From an uncultured Caulobacterales bacterium (GTDB lineage Bacteria; Pseudomonadota; Alphaproteobacteria; Caulobacterales; Caulobacteraceae): DNA of 64,000 bases. Position numbers and translations under genes: made by a program. The stretch spans positions 62,001 through 126,000 of the forward strand of contig CAILTK010000027.1 of NCBI GenBank assembly GCA_903837135.1, given 5' to 3'. This document shows positions 8,920-17,256 of this stretch, one piece after another (the stretch's first letter is position 1; every line of letters begins with the position of its first letter). The notes beneath the pieces were generated by a model. That model was not told the origin of the DNA, searched no databases, and worked only from the letters and a program-made list of their open reading frames with translations.

Positions 8920-8948
8920 CGCCTTCCCCGCCCCGGGCGGGGAAGGCG
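8920..8948. terminator. Bidirectional hairpin terminator
   Basis: A perfect 14-bp inverted repeat (arms 8920-8933 and 8935-8948, CGCCTTCCCCGCCC and its complement) lies exactly between two convergent genes and is followed by AATATTA. It should serve as a terminator in both directions. Confidence 0.8.
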
Positions 8949-8952
8949 AATA

Positions 8953-9327
8953 TTACGCCTTCACCACCGCGGGCGGCGGACGGTCCAGAAGGGCCAGCAC
9001 CTTGTCGGCGGGGCGGCAGAGCGCCGTCCCCTTGGGCGCGACCACGAACGGCCGTTCGACCAGGATCGGGTGCGCCACCATGGCGTCCAGGATCTTCGCG
9101 TCGCCGACGCCGTCGTTCAGAAGGCCCAGATCCTCCACCAGGTCGCCCTTGGCGCGCAGGGCCTGGCGCGGGGTGAGGCCGGCGGCCCTGAACAGGCTTT
9201 CGAGCTGGGACGGGGTCCACCCCGCCTTCACATAGTCGACCACCGTCGGGGTCTCGCCGGCTGCGCGGAGGGTGGCCAGCACACTGCGTGAAGTTCCGCA
9301 GTTCGGATTGTGGAAGATCGTGATCAT
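8953..9327 (-). CDS. arsC: Glutaredoxin-type arsenate reductase (ArsC family)
   Basis: A 124-residue thioredoxin-fold protein. The active-site cysteine is in H-N-P-N-C-G-T-S-R near residue 10, and the late R-P-F-V-V segment (about residues 93-97) is the conserved ArsC arginine region. The enzyme reduces arsenate to arsenite using glutathione and glutaredoxin. No arsB, arsR or acr3 is nearby, so this may be a housekeeping ArsC/YffB-like homologue rather than part of an arsenic operon. The 6-base gap suggests co-transcription with the upstream metallophosphoesterase. Confidence 0.87.
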   Translation of the reverse strand: MITIFHNPNCGTSRSVLATLRAAGETPTVVDYVKAGWTPSQLESLFRAAGLTPRQALRAKGDLVEDLGLLNDGVGDAKILDAMVAHPILVERPFVVAPKGTALCRPADKVLALLDRPPPAVVKA

Positions 9328-9333
9328 GGTCGC

Positions 9334-10152
9334 TCAGGCTTCGGGCATGGAGGGTTTCAGCCGGCCGCCGACGCGGATCGGCTCGATACGGACCGCGAGG
9401 CCGGTCTTGTGGTCGGTCTCGACGAAGACGCCGCAGACCGTCGCGGGGCCGCTGGCGGGCTTGTGCCGCTCGCCGGGCATGCGGGTGGCGAAGCGGCGCA
9501 CGCTCTCGTCCTTGGTCATGCCGATCACGCTGTCGTAGTCGGCGCAGGCGCCCGCGTCGGTCTGATAGGCGGTGCCGCCCGGGAAGATCTGCGCGTCGGC
9601 GGTGGGGATATGGGTATGGGCGCCCACCACCAGGCTGGCCCGGCCGTCGCAGAAATGGCCCATGGCCATCTTCTCGGAGGTGGCCTCGCAGTGCGCCTCG
9701 ACCATCACCGCATCCACCGCCATGCCCAACGGACAGTCCTCGAGCGCCTGGTCGAGGGCCGAGAACGGATCGTCGAGCGCGTCCATGTGCACCCGGCCAT
9801 GGACCACGATCATCAGCACCCGTCCGGCGGGGGTGTCGTAGACCCAGGCGCCCTTGCCCGGCGCGTGCGACAGGCGCGGATAGTTGAGCGGACGCAGCAG
9901 CCGCGGCTCGCGCTCGATATAGGTCAGGGCCTCGCGCTGGTCCCAGGCATGGTTGCCGAGGGTCAGGCAGTCCACGCCCGCCTCGAACAGCTCCTTGGCG
10001 ATGCTCTCGGTGATGCCGAAGCCGCCGGCCACGTTCTCGGCGTCGGCAGCCACGAAGTCGAGCTTCAGCCGGCGGCGCAGGGGCGGCAGGTGGGTGATCA
10101 CCGCGTCGCGTCCCGCGCGGCCGACGATGTCGCCGAAAAAAGCCAGTCTCAT
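9334..10152 (-). CDS. YmdB-like metallophosphoesterase (TIGR00282 family)
   Basis: A 272-residue calcineurin-like phosphoesterase. Metal-binding motifs are F-F-G-D-I-V-G at the N-terminus, A-D-A-E-N-V-A-G-G near residue 36, G-N-H-A-W-D near residue 66, V-H-G-R-V-H and a late G-A-H-T-H-I-P-T-A-D. This pattern is specific to the TIGR00282/YmdB group, described in Bacillus as a 2',3'-cyclic-nucleotide phosphodiesterase. It follows the 5-formyl-THF cyclo-ligase gene, a common alphaproteobacterial order. Confidence 0.9.
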   Translation of the reverse strand: MRLAFFGDIVGRAGRDAVITHLPPLRRRLKLDFVAADAENVAGGFGITESIAKELFEAGVDCLTLGNHAWDQREALTYIEREPRLLRPLNYPRLSHAPGKGAWVYDTPAGRVLMIVVHGRVHMDALDDPFSALDQALEDCPLGMAVDAVMVEAHCEATSEKMAMGHFCDGRASLVVGAHTHIPTADAQIFPGGTAYQTDAGACADYDSVIGMTKDESVRRFATRMPGERHKPASGPATVCGVFVETDHKTGLAVRIEPIRVGGRLKPSMPEA

Positions 10153-10259
10153 CCGCGGTTGCTAGCCCGCTCCAGGGTTGCGGGCCACAAGAAAGAGAAC
10201 GCCGCGACCTTCGTGGGCGAGGTTATACTCCGGAGAGGAGTGGGACTGCCTGGAACAGC

Positions 10260-10820
10260 CTAAAACGCCCGATACGCCCGCTCGGTCAGGACGGCGTCCA
10301 GCCGCTGGTCGTGCGGATCGGCGGGCAGGGGCTCGGTCTCCTGGCCGGCGAAGGCGAGGCCGATGGCGCGGACCGGGCGTTCGGACCTCAACCGCTCCAG
10401 GGTCCGGTCATAGTGGCCCGCGCCGTAGCCGAGCCGGTGGCCCGACGCGTCGAAGGCCAGCAGCGGGACCAGCACCAGGTCGGGCCGGGCCGCCTGCGCG
10501 TCCGGATGCGGTTCGCGCATGCCGAAGGCGTGGGTCGCCATCCCGGCCCCCTCGGTCCAGATCCGGAACGTCAGCGGCGCGTCGGCGCCCGGCGCCGGCG
10601 TGACCGGCAGGGCGATGCGCCAGCCGGCGCGGGCGAAGCGGGCCATCAGCGGTCGGGGGTCGATCTCGCTGCGCATGGGCCAATAGCCGGCGACCACGCC
10701 GGGCGCGCCCTCAAGCCGGGGCAGGCGGGCCGACAGGGTCTGGCCGGCCAGCGGCTGGGCCGCGAACAGCGCCGCGCGTCGCGCCGCGGCCGTCGCCCTC
10801 AGCGCCGGCTTCTCGGTCAA
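10260..10820 (-). CDS. 5-formyltetrahydrofolate cyclo-ligase
   Basis: About 186 residues. The family's substrate and ATP-binding blocks are visible: an N-terminal R-A-T-A-A-A-R-R-A-A-L segment, Y-W-P-M-R-S-E-I-D-P near residue 46, and the C-terminal L-V-P-L-L-A-F-D-x-x-G-H-R-L-G-Y-G-x-G-H-Y-D-R signature. It converts 5-formyl-THF to 5,10-methenyl-THF using ATP. The TTG start at 10818-10820 is supported by its 4-base overlap with the TGA of the zinc-finger gene upstream; the longer in-frame extension is shadow sequence. Confidence 0.88.
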   Translation of the reverse strand: MTEKPALRATAAARRAALFAAQPLAGQTLSARLPRLEGAPGVVAGYWPMRSEIDPRPLMARFARAGWRIALPVTPAPGADAPLTFRIWTEGAGMATHAFGMREPHPDAQAARPDLVLVPLLAFDASGHRLGYGAGHYDRTLERLRSERPVRAIGLAFAGQETEPLPADPHDQRLDAVLTERAYRAF

Positions 10821-11101
10821 TTGCCGCCCGCGCCCTCGTAGTCGCCGGGATCGCGCTCGGGGTCCTCGGCATGGGCGTGGCGCGACAGCACGAAGCGCCG
10901 GTCGCAGTAGCCGCACTCGACGAAGCCCCTTGCCCCCATCTCCAGGTAGACCCGCGGGTGGCCCAGCGCGCCGCCAAGCCCGTCGCACGACACCCGGTGC
11001 TCGTCCACCACCACTACCTCGGGCGGTTCGGCGGCGACGCGCCCATGCTCGAGCGCATGGGCGTGGTCGAACGGACCGTGATCGGGGGGGCTGGCGGACA
11101 T
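10817..11101 (-). CDS. Small zinc-finger domain protein (CHCC type)
   Basis: A 94-residue protein with V-S-C-D-G, L-G-H-P-R-V-Y-L and V-E-C-G-Y-C-D-R-R-F in its second half, giving a Cys-His-Cys-Cys zinc site. This is the zf-CHCC family, related to the accessory subunit NDUFS6 of complex I and widespread as a small protein in alphaproteobacteria. The ATG at 11101 (M-S-A-S-P-P-D) gives the usual length; upstream in-frame codons reach into the promoter region of the divergent ABC gene. It is coupled to the cyclo-ligase gene by a TTGA overlap. Confidence 0.8.
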   Translation of the reverse strand: MSASPPDHGPFDHAHALEHGRVAAEPPEVVVVDEHRVSCDGLGGALGHPRVYLEMGARGFVECGYCDRRFVLSRHAHAEDPERDPGDYEGAGGN

Positions 11102-11241
11102 GTATGCGATCCCTGGGCGGCGCAGAGCTTGAGCGAGGCGGCGGCGTACCATACCTATGCGGCTCATATGAGAGCGTCAATTCGCCCGGCACGACCCGAT
11201 CCCTGGTCTGCAATCGCGACGCCGCAGGGAGTTCCCGGGGC

Positions 11242-12204
11242 ATGAGCCTACCCGACTACGCCATCGAGGCGCGCGGACTGGTCAAGACCTATCCGGCGAC
11301 CAAGACCATGCCGTCCAAGACCGCGCTCAAGGGGATCGATCTCGCCATTCCGCGGGGCTCCATGTTCGGCCTCCTGGGTCCCAACGGCGCCGGCAAGTCG
11401 ACCTTCATCAACATCCTCGCCGGCCTGTGCCAGAAGACCGGCGGCCAGGTGTCGATCTGGGGCATCGACATCGACGAGCATCCGCGCGCCGCCCGCGCCG
11501 CCATCGGCGTGGTGCCGCAGGAGCTGGCCGCCGACGTGTTCTTCACCCCGCGCGAGGCGATGGAGGTGCAGGCCGGCCTCTACGGCGTGGTCAAGCGCGA
11601 GCGCAAGACCGACCAGATCCTCTCGGCGCTGGGCCTGTCGGACAAGGCCGACGCCTATGTGCGCCAGCTGTCCGGCGGGATGAAGCGGCGCCTGATGGTG
11701 GCCAAGGCCATGGTGCACCAGCCGCCGGTGCTGATCCTCGACGAACCGACCGCCGGGGTCGACGTGGAGCTGCGCCGCCAGCTGTGGGCCTATGTGCAGG
11801 AGCTGCACGCCGAGGGCGTGACCATCGTGCTCACCACCCACTACCTCGAGGAGGCGCAGGAGCTCTGCGACACCATCGCCATCGTCAACCACGGCCAGGT
11901 GGTGGCGTGCGAGCCCACCAGCCATCTGCTCCGCCGCCTCGACACCCGCTCGGTGGTGATCACGCCCCAGGCGCCGCTCGACCATGCGCCGGTGATCGAC
12001 GGCTTCGAGTCCAAGCTGCGCAAGGACGGGCGGTTCGCGGTCACCTACAAGACCGAGGCTTCCAGCGTGGAGGGCGTGCTGGCGGCGGTCCGCGCCGCCG
12101 GCGTGCAGATCAAGGACCTGGCCACCGAGGATCCGGATCTCGAGGACGTCTTCCTCTCGCTCACCTACGGCGATCCCACCGCCCAGGATCCGACCCGGGA
12201 TTAA
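11242..12204 (+). CDS. ABC transporter ATP-binding protein (ABC-2 type exporter)
   Basis: A 320-residue ATPase. Walker A is G-P-N-G-A-G-K-S near residue 49, the signature is L-S-G-G-M-K-R-R near residue 145, Walker B is V-L-I-L-D-E-P-T-A-G-V-D, and the H-loop histidine is in L-T-T-H-Y-L. A C-terminal domain of about 85 residues ends in D-L-E-D-V-F-L-S-L, as in drug/polysaccharide ABC-2 exporters. No permease gene follows in the window: the next gene is on the opposite strand and overlaps the 3' end by 4 bases. The partner must be elsewhere. Substrate unknown. Confidence 0.88.
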   Translation: MSLPDYAIEARGLVKTYPATKTMPSKTALKGIDLAIPRGSMFGLLGPNGAGKSTFINILAGLCQKTGGQVSIWGIDIDEHPRAARAAIGVVPQELAADVFFTPREAMEVQAGLYGVVKRERKTDQILSALGLSDKADAYVRQLSGGMKRRLMVAKAMVHQPPVLILDEPTAGVDVELRRQLWAYVQELHAEGVTIVLTTHYLEEAQELCDTIAIVNHGQVVACEPTSHLLRRLDTRSVVITPQAPLDHAPVIDGFESKLRKDGRFAVTYKTEASSVEGVLAAVRAAGVQIKDLATEDPDLEDVFLSLTYGDPTAQDPTRD

Positions 12205-13250
12205 GGCTGGGGTCTGTCCGCGGGCTTGCCGGCAGCGGGCGGGGTCGCTGAGGGCCGGTCGGTCGTGACCTTATGGAACACGGGGCCGCCGTTGTAGGTG
12301 AAGTAGATTCGGTCCTGGCTGCCGGCGATCAGCACCCGGTGGGCGCGCAGGAAGTCCGCGCCGAGGAGCATCTGCGTGCCGCCGCCGCCGAGGTGCGACC
12401 CCGCGCCGCCGACGCTGTCGGGATCGAAGGCCAGCTGGGTGACCTGCAACTGGGCGTTGGGGATCTTCTCGTCGCCGAGGTCGACGGTGTCGAAGGTCGC
12501 CGTGCGCGTCTCCATGAGGTGCGCGCCGATCCCGCGCGAATGGCCGACGTCGGCGGAGAACTGGTCCTGCCGCACCCCGGCGTGCGCGGCCACCGAGGGC
12601 GAGACCACGGTCAGCCCGGCGCCGGAATCCAGCACCGCGTCGACATAGTAGCCGTTGAGCTTGAGCGGAAAGTCGAACGGCGCCTGCCTCGAGCCGCCGC
12701 GGTGCATGTCGACATAGGCGGGCTCTTTGGTCCAATAAGCCAGCGGCTGGCGGCCGCAGTCCTTCGGCGTGAACAGCCGGATCTTGCCGGCGGCCAGATC
12801 GAACTCCACGTCGGCCAGCCCCAGGAAGTCGCGTCCCAGAAGGCCCACCGCGCCGTTGGCGGCGTCCATGTTGGCCCCGCCGGCGATGTTCATGCCGAAG
12901 TGCTTCACCTCGGCCTTCTGCAGCTTCAGGAGGTCGAGGTCGGCGCGCATCACCTTGACCCGGCCGCCCACGCCCTCGGCTTCGACGCCGGTGTCATAGG
13001 GCTTGAGGCCGAGCCGCTCGGCGGCGCCGACGAACAGAGAACTGGCGTAGGCCCCCGTGTCGACCAGCAGCCAGACCGGGGTTCCGTTGATCTCCGCCCG
13101 CACCAGGGGCCGGTTGGCCGAGAAGCGCACGTCGAGCTCGGCGTTGGTCGCCATCTGGCACGCGGCCCGGGAGAGGTTGGGCGCCGCCAGGGCGACCACG
13201 GCCAGGATCGACGCGATCCACGGCCCCCGCATCCGCCTCGTCACCACCAT
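12201..13250 (-). CDS. Periplasmic retropepsin-like aspartyl protease family protein
   Basis: About 349 residues with a signal peptide (hydrophobic stretch near residues 8-28, then A-A-C). Two retropepsin-like halves follow: the first has V-D-T-G-A-Y-A-S near residue 66 and the second D-S-G-A-G-L-T near residue 208. Such tandem clan AA proteins are predicted periplasmic proteases or peptide binders; substrate unknown. The ATG at 13250 is chosen because GGGAGGCGGGG lies directly upstream; the longer frame reaches the tRNA promoter region. The C-terminus is Pro/Ala-rich. Confidence 0.82.
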   Translation of the reverse strand: MVVTRRMRGPWIASILAVVALAAPNLSRAACQMATNAELDVRFSANRPLVRAEINGTPVWLLVDTGAYASSLFVGAAERLGLKPYDTGVEAEGVGGRVKVMRADLDLLKLQKAEVKHFGMNIAGGANMDAANGAVGLLGRDFLGLADVEFDLAAGKIRLFTPKDCGRQPLAYWTKEPAYVDMHRGGSRQAPFDFPLKLNGYYVDAVLDSGAGLTVVSPSVAAHAGVRQDQFSADVGHSRGIGAHLMETRTATFDTVDLGDEKIPNAQLQVTQLAFDPDSVGGAGSHLGGGGTQMLLGADFLRAHRVLIAGSQDRIYFTYNGGPVFHKVTTDRPSATPPAAGKPADRPQP

Positions 13251-13390
13251 CCCCGCCTCCCCGCCTCCACAACGCCGCGCCTCGCCGCGCGCATAACCCA
13301 GAGATGCGGAAATCGCGTGACGGGGCAAGCCGTTCCGATCGGCTCGATTGCACGGGCGAAGCGGTTCGGCTAAGGAACGCGGCCTCTGTG

Positions 13391-13470
<80 letters not shown>

Positions 13471-13475
13471 TTTTC

Positions 13476-13985
13476 CCGTTATTTTTGAGATAGATGTGGC
13501 GCAGTCGTCGCGTCTCTGAGTTGGCGTTGAAGATAGGACCGTAAGCGTCGCGCGGAGAGGTCCAGCGAACACTAGCGAAAAGAGGCGCTCCCTTACCGGG
13601 AAAAACGTCTTGTTTTTCAGCACTCTACCAACGCCAAACGTTGGCGTTGGAGCAGCCGGCGAGCGCTTCGGTCAATTCCGCCCGAAGCGGCCTCCCAACT
13701 TACGATCTACGGCGACGCAGTCGGCTGCCTCGAGGCGCGGAATTGGCCCTTCCTCCTGGGGCCTTGGGAAGGTTTGCTTCCTGCCGTATGCCGGTTCAAA
13801 GCCGGACTGTTGAATAGCTCGGCGGCCGCCGACCACCATGCCCGCGAACACTGATAGGTTTTTTTATAGCAGGCGGCCGATCGAATTCGACGCTGGGGAC
13901 CTGGTCCTCGCTCGCGCTTTGTGTGAGATTGGACCAATACCAAAACCGGCTCTGGCGGGCGGGCGGACAGAACGTACAAAGACGG
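13476..13985. other. Gene-free left end of the island; leader of the cargo operon
   Basis: About 510 bases without a convincing gene between attL and the first cargo gene. It contains a perfect inverted repeat at 13628-13650, a second partial copy of its TTGGCGTTG arm near 13524, and a short GCCGG...CCGG hairpin near 13791. The promoter of the cargo operon should lie here, but I cannot pick a sure -35/-10 pair. An in-frame GTG at 13923 could extend the first gene into this region. Confidence 0.6.
13628..13650. promoter_or_regulatory. Perfect 10-bp inverted repeat, candidate operator or terminator
   Basis: Arms CCAACGCCAA (13628-13637) and TTGGCGTTGG (13641-13650) are separated by ACG. It lies between the tRNA and the cargo operon, without a following T-run, so an operator is as likely as a terminator. 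Part of the arm recurs about 100 bases upstream (TTGGCGTTG near 13524). Confidence 0.5.
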
Positions 13986-15890
13986 ATGACTGCGATTTTC
14001 AATAGTGCGGCAAGACTTGAAGCTCGCCGAGCGGCGGATACCGACGAAGTCACCGGCCTTCGCGTTGTCGGAGTCTCGGCGAAGGGCGCCGTTAAGCGCG
14101 TTTCGGTGGAGGGCCGCAACGGGGAACGAACGATTCTGCCGCTGCATCGCTTTGCGATGGTGGGCGAAAGGGATCGGCTGATCGTCGGTGACGGCCTTGA
14201 GCGTCGCGTCTGGATCGTCGGAGAGGACAGCACGAAGATCCAAGTCTCGCCCTTCTATTCGCTCCATGCCACGCACTTGTTCGCAGGCGAGCAAGTCGAG
14301 AGCCGGGTGGTGGAGCTTTCCACGGACGACGATCTTCGAGATTATGCCCTTCTAGAGGCATTTCACTACCGCGGCTTGGACCTTTCGGCCGATGTCGAGG
14401 ATCTGGGCGCACACCGCAAAAGCACGGGAGGGCGGCGGGCGGTTCTCTTGCTGCAACTGAAGCTCGCGGGCCAGTGGACCAGCGCGGGCTATATCGAACT
14501 TCAGATGCCCTTGATGATGGCCAAGCCTCGCCATCTCGCGTTCGCTCGGCCCTTCCAGCATCCAACGCTCGATGTGGCATGGACGTCGTGGCCCAAGGGC
14601 GGTCAAACACTTGTCAATCGCATCGCGCGCATCGCGCGTGTCGTGGTCAACCCCGAACTGCGAGGGGGCAGCCTTTCAGGAATCCTCGTGAAGGCGGCCG
14701 TCAGCTTCGCGCGCGAACGGTGGCACATCGGCGGCAAGCGCGTGCTCTTCCTAGAGATTTCCGCGGAAATGCTGCGGCACATCGATTTTGTGTCGAGTTG
14801 CGGGTTTCACTATCTCGGCGACACGGAGGGTAATCGCGCCCGGCTGGCCAAAGATTTGGGCAGCATCAACAAGGGCGCGAAGGGTTCGTCGGGGATCATG
14901 AGCCTACAGCGGCGCTACCATGCCTTCTTTGAGGATTATCGCGGCATCACGGGCGATAGCTTCGAAGCCCTACGCTCAAGAGTCGCCGACGTCTTGCAGC
15001 ATGACGATCCATGGAAAGCCATGTCGGTCGACGAGTGGTTAGCGCTACGCCCGGTGATCCGTTCGCCGATCCCCTACTACATGATCGGGCTTGATGAGGC
15101 GTCAGATGCTTACGTCAAGGCTGGCGCCCTGGCGATTGCATCAAAGCGCGAGCGCGCTCGATCCGACGCCCTCCAAGAACTCTTGCTTTGCGACCTCGAC
15201 CTGCACTCCAACTACGATCTTCCCCTGACGGATCATAGCCGGCTGGTGATGGACAGTTTCGGCATAACCACAAAGACCGTCCGGACCCGCATCGTCGGCC
15301 CTCTCAGTCTCACGGTTCAGGCCGGAACGGTCACATTCGTTGCCGGCGCCAGCGGCTGCGGCAAAAGCCTGCTTCTAGATCGCCTCGATCCTACCTGGCA
15401 TTCGGCCACGATAGAGATGCATGGGACGATCATTCCGGCCGCCTATTCGGTCGCCCGTTTGACGCCGTTCCCAGCGGACGCCCCGCTCTTCGAACACCTT
15501 GCCGACAAGCACGGGCCGGAGCGCGCCTTCGATGCGCTCGCGCGAGTGGGCTTGAGCGAGGCACTGGTCTTTCTCAAGCCGTTCGAAATGCTCAGCCGAG
15601 GCCAGCGTTATCGCGCCATGCTGGCGGACCTCATTCTTGGTGACGCGCAGGTGTGGTTGGTCGATGAATTTTGTTCCGACCTAGACCCGTTGACCGCCCG
15701 CATCGTGGCCCACAAGCTGCGCGAAACAGTGCGTCAGGAGCAGCGGATCGCGTTCGTCGCCGCCGCCAACCACGCCCACTTCATCGCCGCATTGAGACCT
15801 CACCGAATCTTGGCTTTGCGAACTGGAGGCGGATGCACGACGCTGGCATGGAAGGACTACGCGCATGGCGTTCTCGAACAAGCTCTCTGA
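13986..15890 (+). CDS. GNAT-domain / ABC-ATPase fusion protein (COG2401-like architecture)
   Basis: About 634 residues. A small beta-rich N-terminal region comes first, then a GNAT-like domain (about 110-290) whose acetyl-CoA loop is seen as V-V-V-N-P-E-L-R-G-G-S-L-S-G-I-L. The C-terminal half is an ABC ATPase: Walker A G-A-S-G-C-G-K-S, signature L-S-R-G-Q, Walker B V-W-L-V-D-E-F-C-S-D-L-D, and an N-H-A-H H-loop. No membrane segments are seen, so it is not a transporter. This fusion resembles COG2401, whose role is unknown. It is the first gene of the cargo operon. The ATG at 13986 is preferred; a GTG at 13923 would add 21 residues. It overlaps the next gene by 26 bases. Confidence 0.75.
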   Translation: MTAIFNSAARLEARRAADTDEVTGLRVVGVSAKGAVKRVSVEGRNGERTILPLHRFAMVGERDRLIVGDGLERRVWIVGEDSTKIQVSPFYSLHATHLFAGEQVESRVVELSTDDDLRDYALLEAFHYRGLDLSADVEDLGAHRKSTGGRRAVLLLQLKLAGQWTSAGYIELQMPLMMAKPRHLAFARPFQHPTLDVAWTSWPKGGQTLVNRIARIARVVVNPELRGGSLSGILVKAAVSFARERWHIGGKRVLFLEISAEMLRHIDFVSSCGFHYLGDTEGNRARLAKDLGSINKGAKGSSGIMSLQRRYHAFFEDYRGITGDSFEALRSRVADVLQHDDPWKAMSVDEWLALRPVIRSPIPYYMIGLDEASDAYVKAGALAIASKRERARSDALQELLLCDLDLHSNYDLPLTDHSRLVMDSFGITTKTVRTRIVGPLSLTVQAGTVTFVAGASGCGKSLLLDRLDPTWHSATIEMHGTIIPAAYSVARLTPFPADAPLFEHLADKHGPERAFDALARVGLSEALVFLKPFEMLSRGQRYRAMLADLILGDAQVWLVDEFCSDLDPLTARIVAHKLRETVRQEQRIAFVAAANHAHFIAALRPHRILALRTGGGCTTLAWKDYAHGVLEQAL

Positions 15891-17256
15891 GTCTTTCGGG
15901 AAGGCCATCGAGCAAAGCCCTTACGTGGCGCTCGATCCTATCGTGAAATACAATTACAGCCCCAAGGGCAAGAACCTGATCTTCGGCCGGGCCCCCGCGG
16001 CCGAGGAACCCAGCGATCTTCTCTATCTTGGCAAGGTGTTTGAGACTGCAACTGGCACCAGCTTGCTCGGCGCGGACGCTTGGCTCGACACCAAATTTCC
16101 TCACGTGATCTACATCACCGGCACGCGAGGAAGCGGCAAGAGCATGGACCTCGGGATCATAATCGAGGGACTCGCGCGCCTTAACGAGCCGTCGCCTGTC
16201 CAGCAAAATATAACCCCGGTCGCCACTTTCCTCATCGACACGCAGAGCCAGTTTTGGACCCTGCGGTTTCCGCCCCAGGGCGACGCCAGCCGAACGCAGC
16301 TTAGCGAGCTTACGGATTGGAACCTGCAAGCCAATGGATTGGCCGATGCCGCGGTGTTTGTTCCGAAAGGGGCGACCAAGTTTCTCGGCGACGAGAAGGA
16401 GCTAACACTACGACCGCGCGACGTACTGCACGAAGAATGGTGCGCCCTGCTAGGTCAGGAGGTCTACGGCCCGCAGGGGCACCTCTTGGCTGAGATTCTT
16501 GAAAAGCTGGATGGCGAAGACTTTTCCCTCGACGACATGGTGCGGCTTTTGCGGGAGGGTCGTCTGTCGGCGTCCGTGGCGGAGAGTTCGCGAAACGTCG
16601 TAATCTACCGGTTGACGGACTACAGCCGCACCGGACTATTCGATCCCAACGGAATCAATATCCAAGACCTACTTGTCGGTGGCCGATGCAACATCTTCAT
16701 GCTTCGGGATTTGCGAGATGATGACAAGGCGCTCGTCACCGCCATTCTGGCCCGACAACTCTTCATCGTCATGGGGCGCTACCACCAGCAACGGCGCGTC
16801 TCCGATTTCTTTGGCAAGGATAAGCCCGACCGCGAGTTCCCGAGCCGCGTGTGGCTGCTCGTCGATGAAGCCCATGTGGTCTGTCCCAATAGCGGTGCGT
16901 CGCCTGCGCGCGAGGCGTTGGTGGAGTATGTTAAGCGGGGCCGGGATGCCGGCCTATCCTTGGTTCTCGCAACCCAGCAACCGTCGGCCGTCGACGATCG
17001 GGTGCTGAGCCAAGTCAATCTGTCGCTGTCGCATCGACTGACCTTTCAAAGCGACATCAACGCGGCGATCGGCCGGATTCCAACCAAGACTCTTAGCGGG
17101 CTGCGAATCGGCGGGACCAAGCTCTCGGACTTCGGCGACATCCTACGGCTTGTTGGAGCCGGCCAATGCTTTGTGGGAGATCATGCAACCAGCCGGACCA
17201 TCCTTGTGCAGATGCGACCGAGAGTAACAGCCCATGGTGGACAGAGTCCCATCTAA
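15865..17256 (+). CDS. HerA/FtsK-like P-loop ATPase
   Basis: A 463-residue ATPase. Walker A is T-G-T-R-G-S-G-K-S near residue 90, Walker B is V-W-L-L-V-D-E-A-H near residue 330, and the sensor-like segment is L-A-T-Q-Q-P-S-A-V-D. It also has G-R-D-A-G-L-S-L-V, as in HerA/VirB4-type DNA-pumping ATPases, which act as hexamers on double-stranded DNA or power nuclease partners. Several defence systems carry such an ATPase beside a nuclease. GAAGGA lies 8 bases before the ATG, and the gene overlaps both neighbours, indicating coupled translation. Confidence 0.8.
   Translation: MAFSNKLSESFGKAIEQSPYVALDPIVKYNYSPKGKNLIFGRAPAAEEPSDLLYLGKVFETATGTSLLGADAWLDTKFPHVIYITGTRGSGKSMDLGIIIEGLARLNEPSPVQQNITPVATFLIDTQSQFWTLRFPPQGDASRTQLSELTDWNLQANGLADAAVFVPKGATKFLGDEKELTLRPRDVLHEEWCALLGQEVYGPQGHLLAEILEKLDGEDFSLDDMVRLLREGRLSASVAESSRNVVIYRLTDYSRTGLFDPNGINIQDLLVGGRCNIFMLRDLRDDDKALVTAILARQLFIVMGRYHQQRRVSDFFGKDKPDREFPSRVWLLVDEAHVVCPNSGASPAREALVEYVKRGRDAGLSLVLATQQPSAVDDRVLSQVNLSLSHRLTFQSDINAAIGRIPTKTLSGLRIGGTKLSDFGDILRLVGAGQCFVGDHATSRTILVQMRPRVTAHGGQSPI

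Noticed and set aside
10153-10259. Possible 6S RNA next to the 5-formyl-THF cyclo-ligase gene
   Set aside because: 6S RNA lies near this gene in many bacteria, but the 107-base gap here is too short, lies on its 3' side and lacks a clear long bulged stem.
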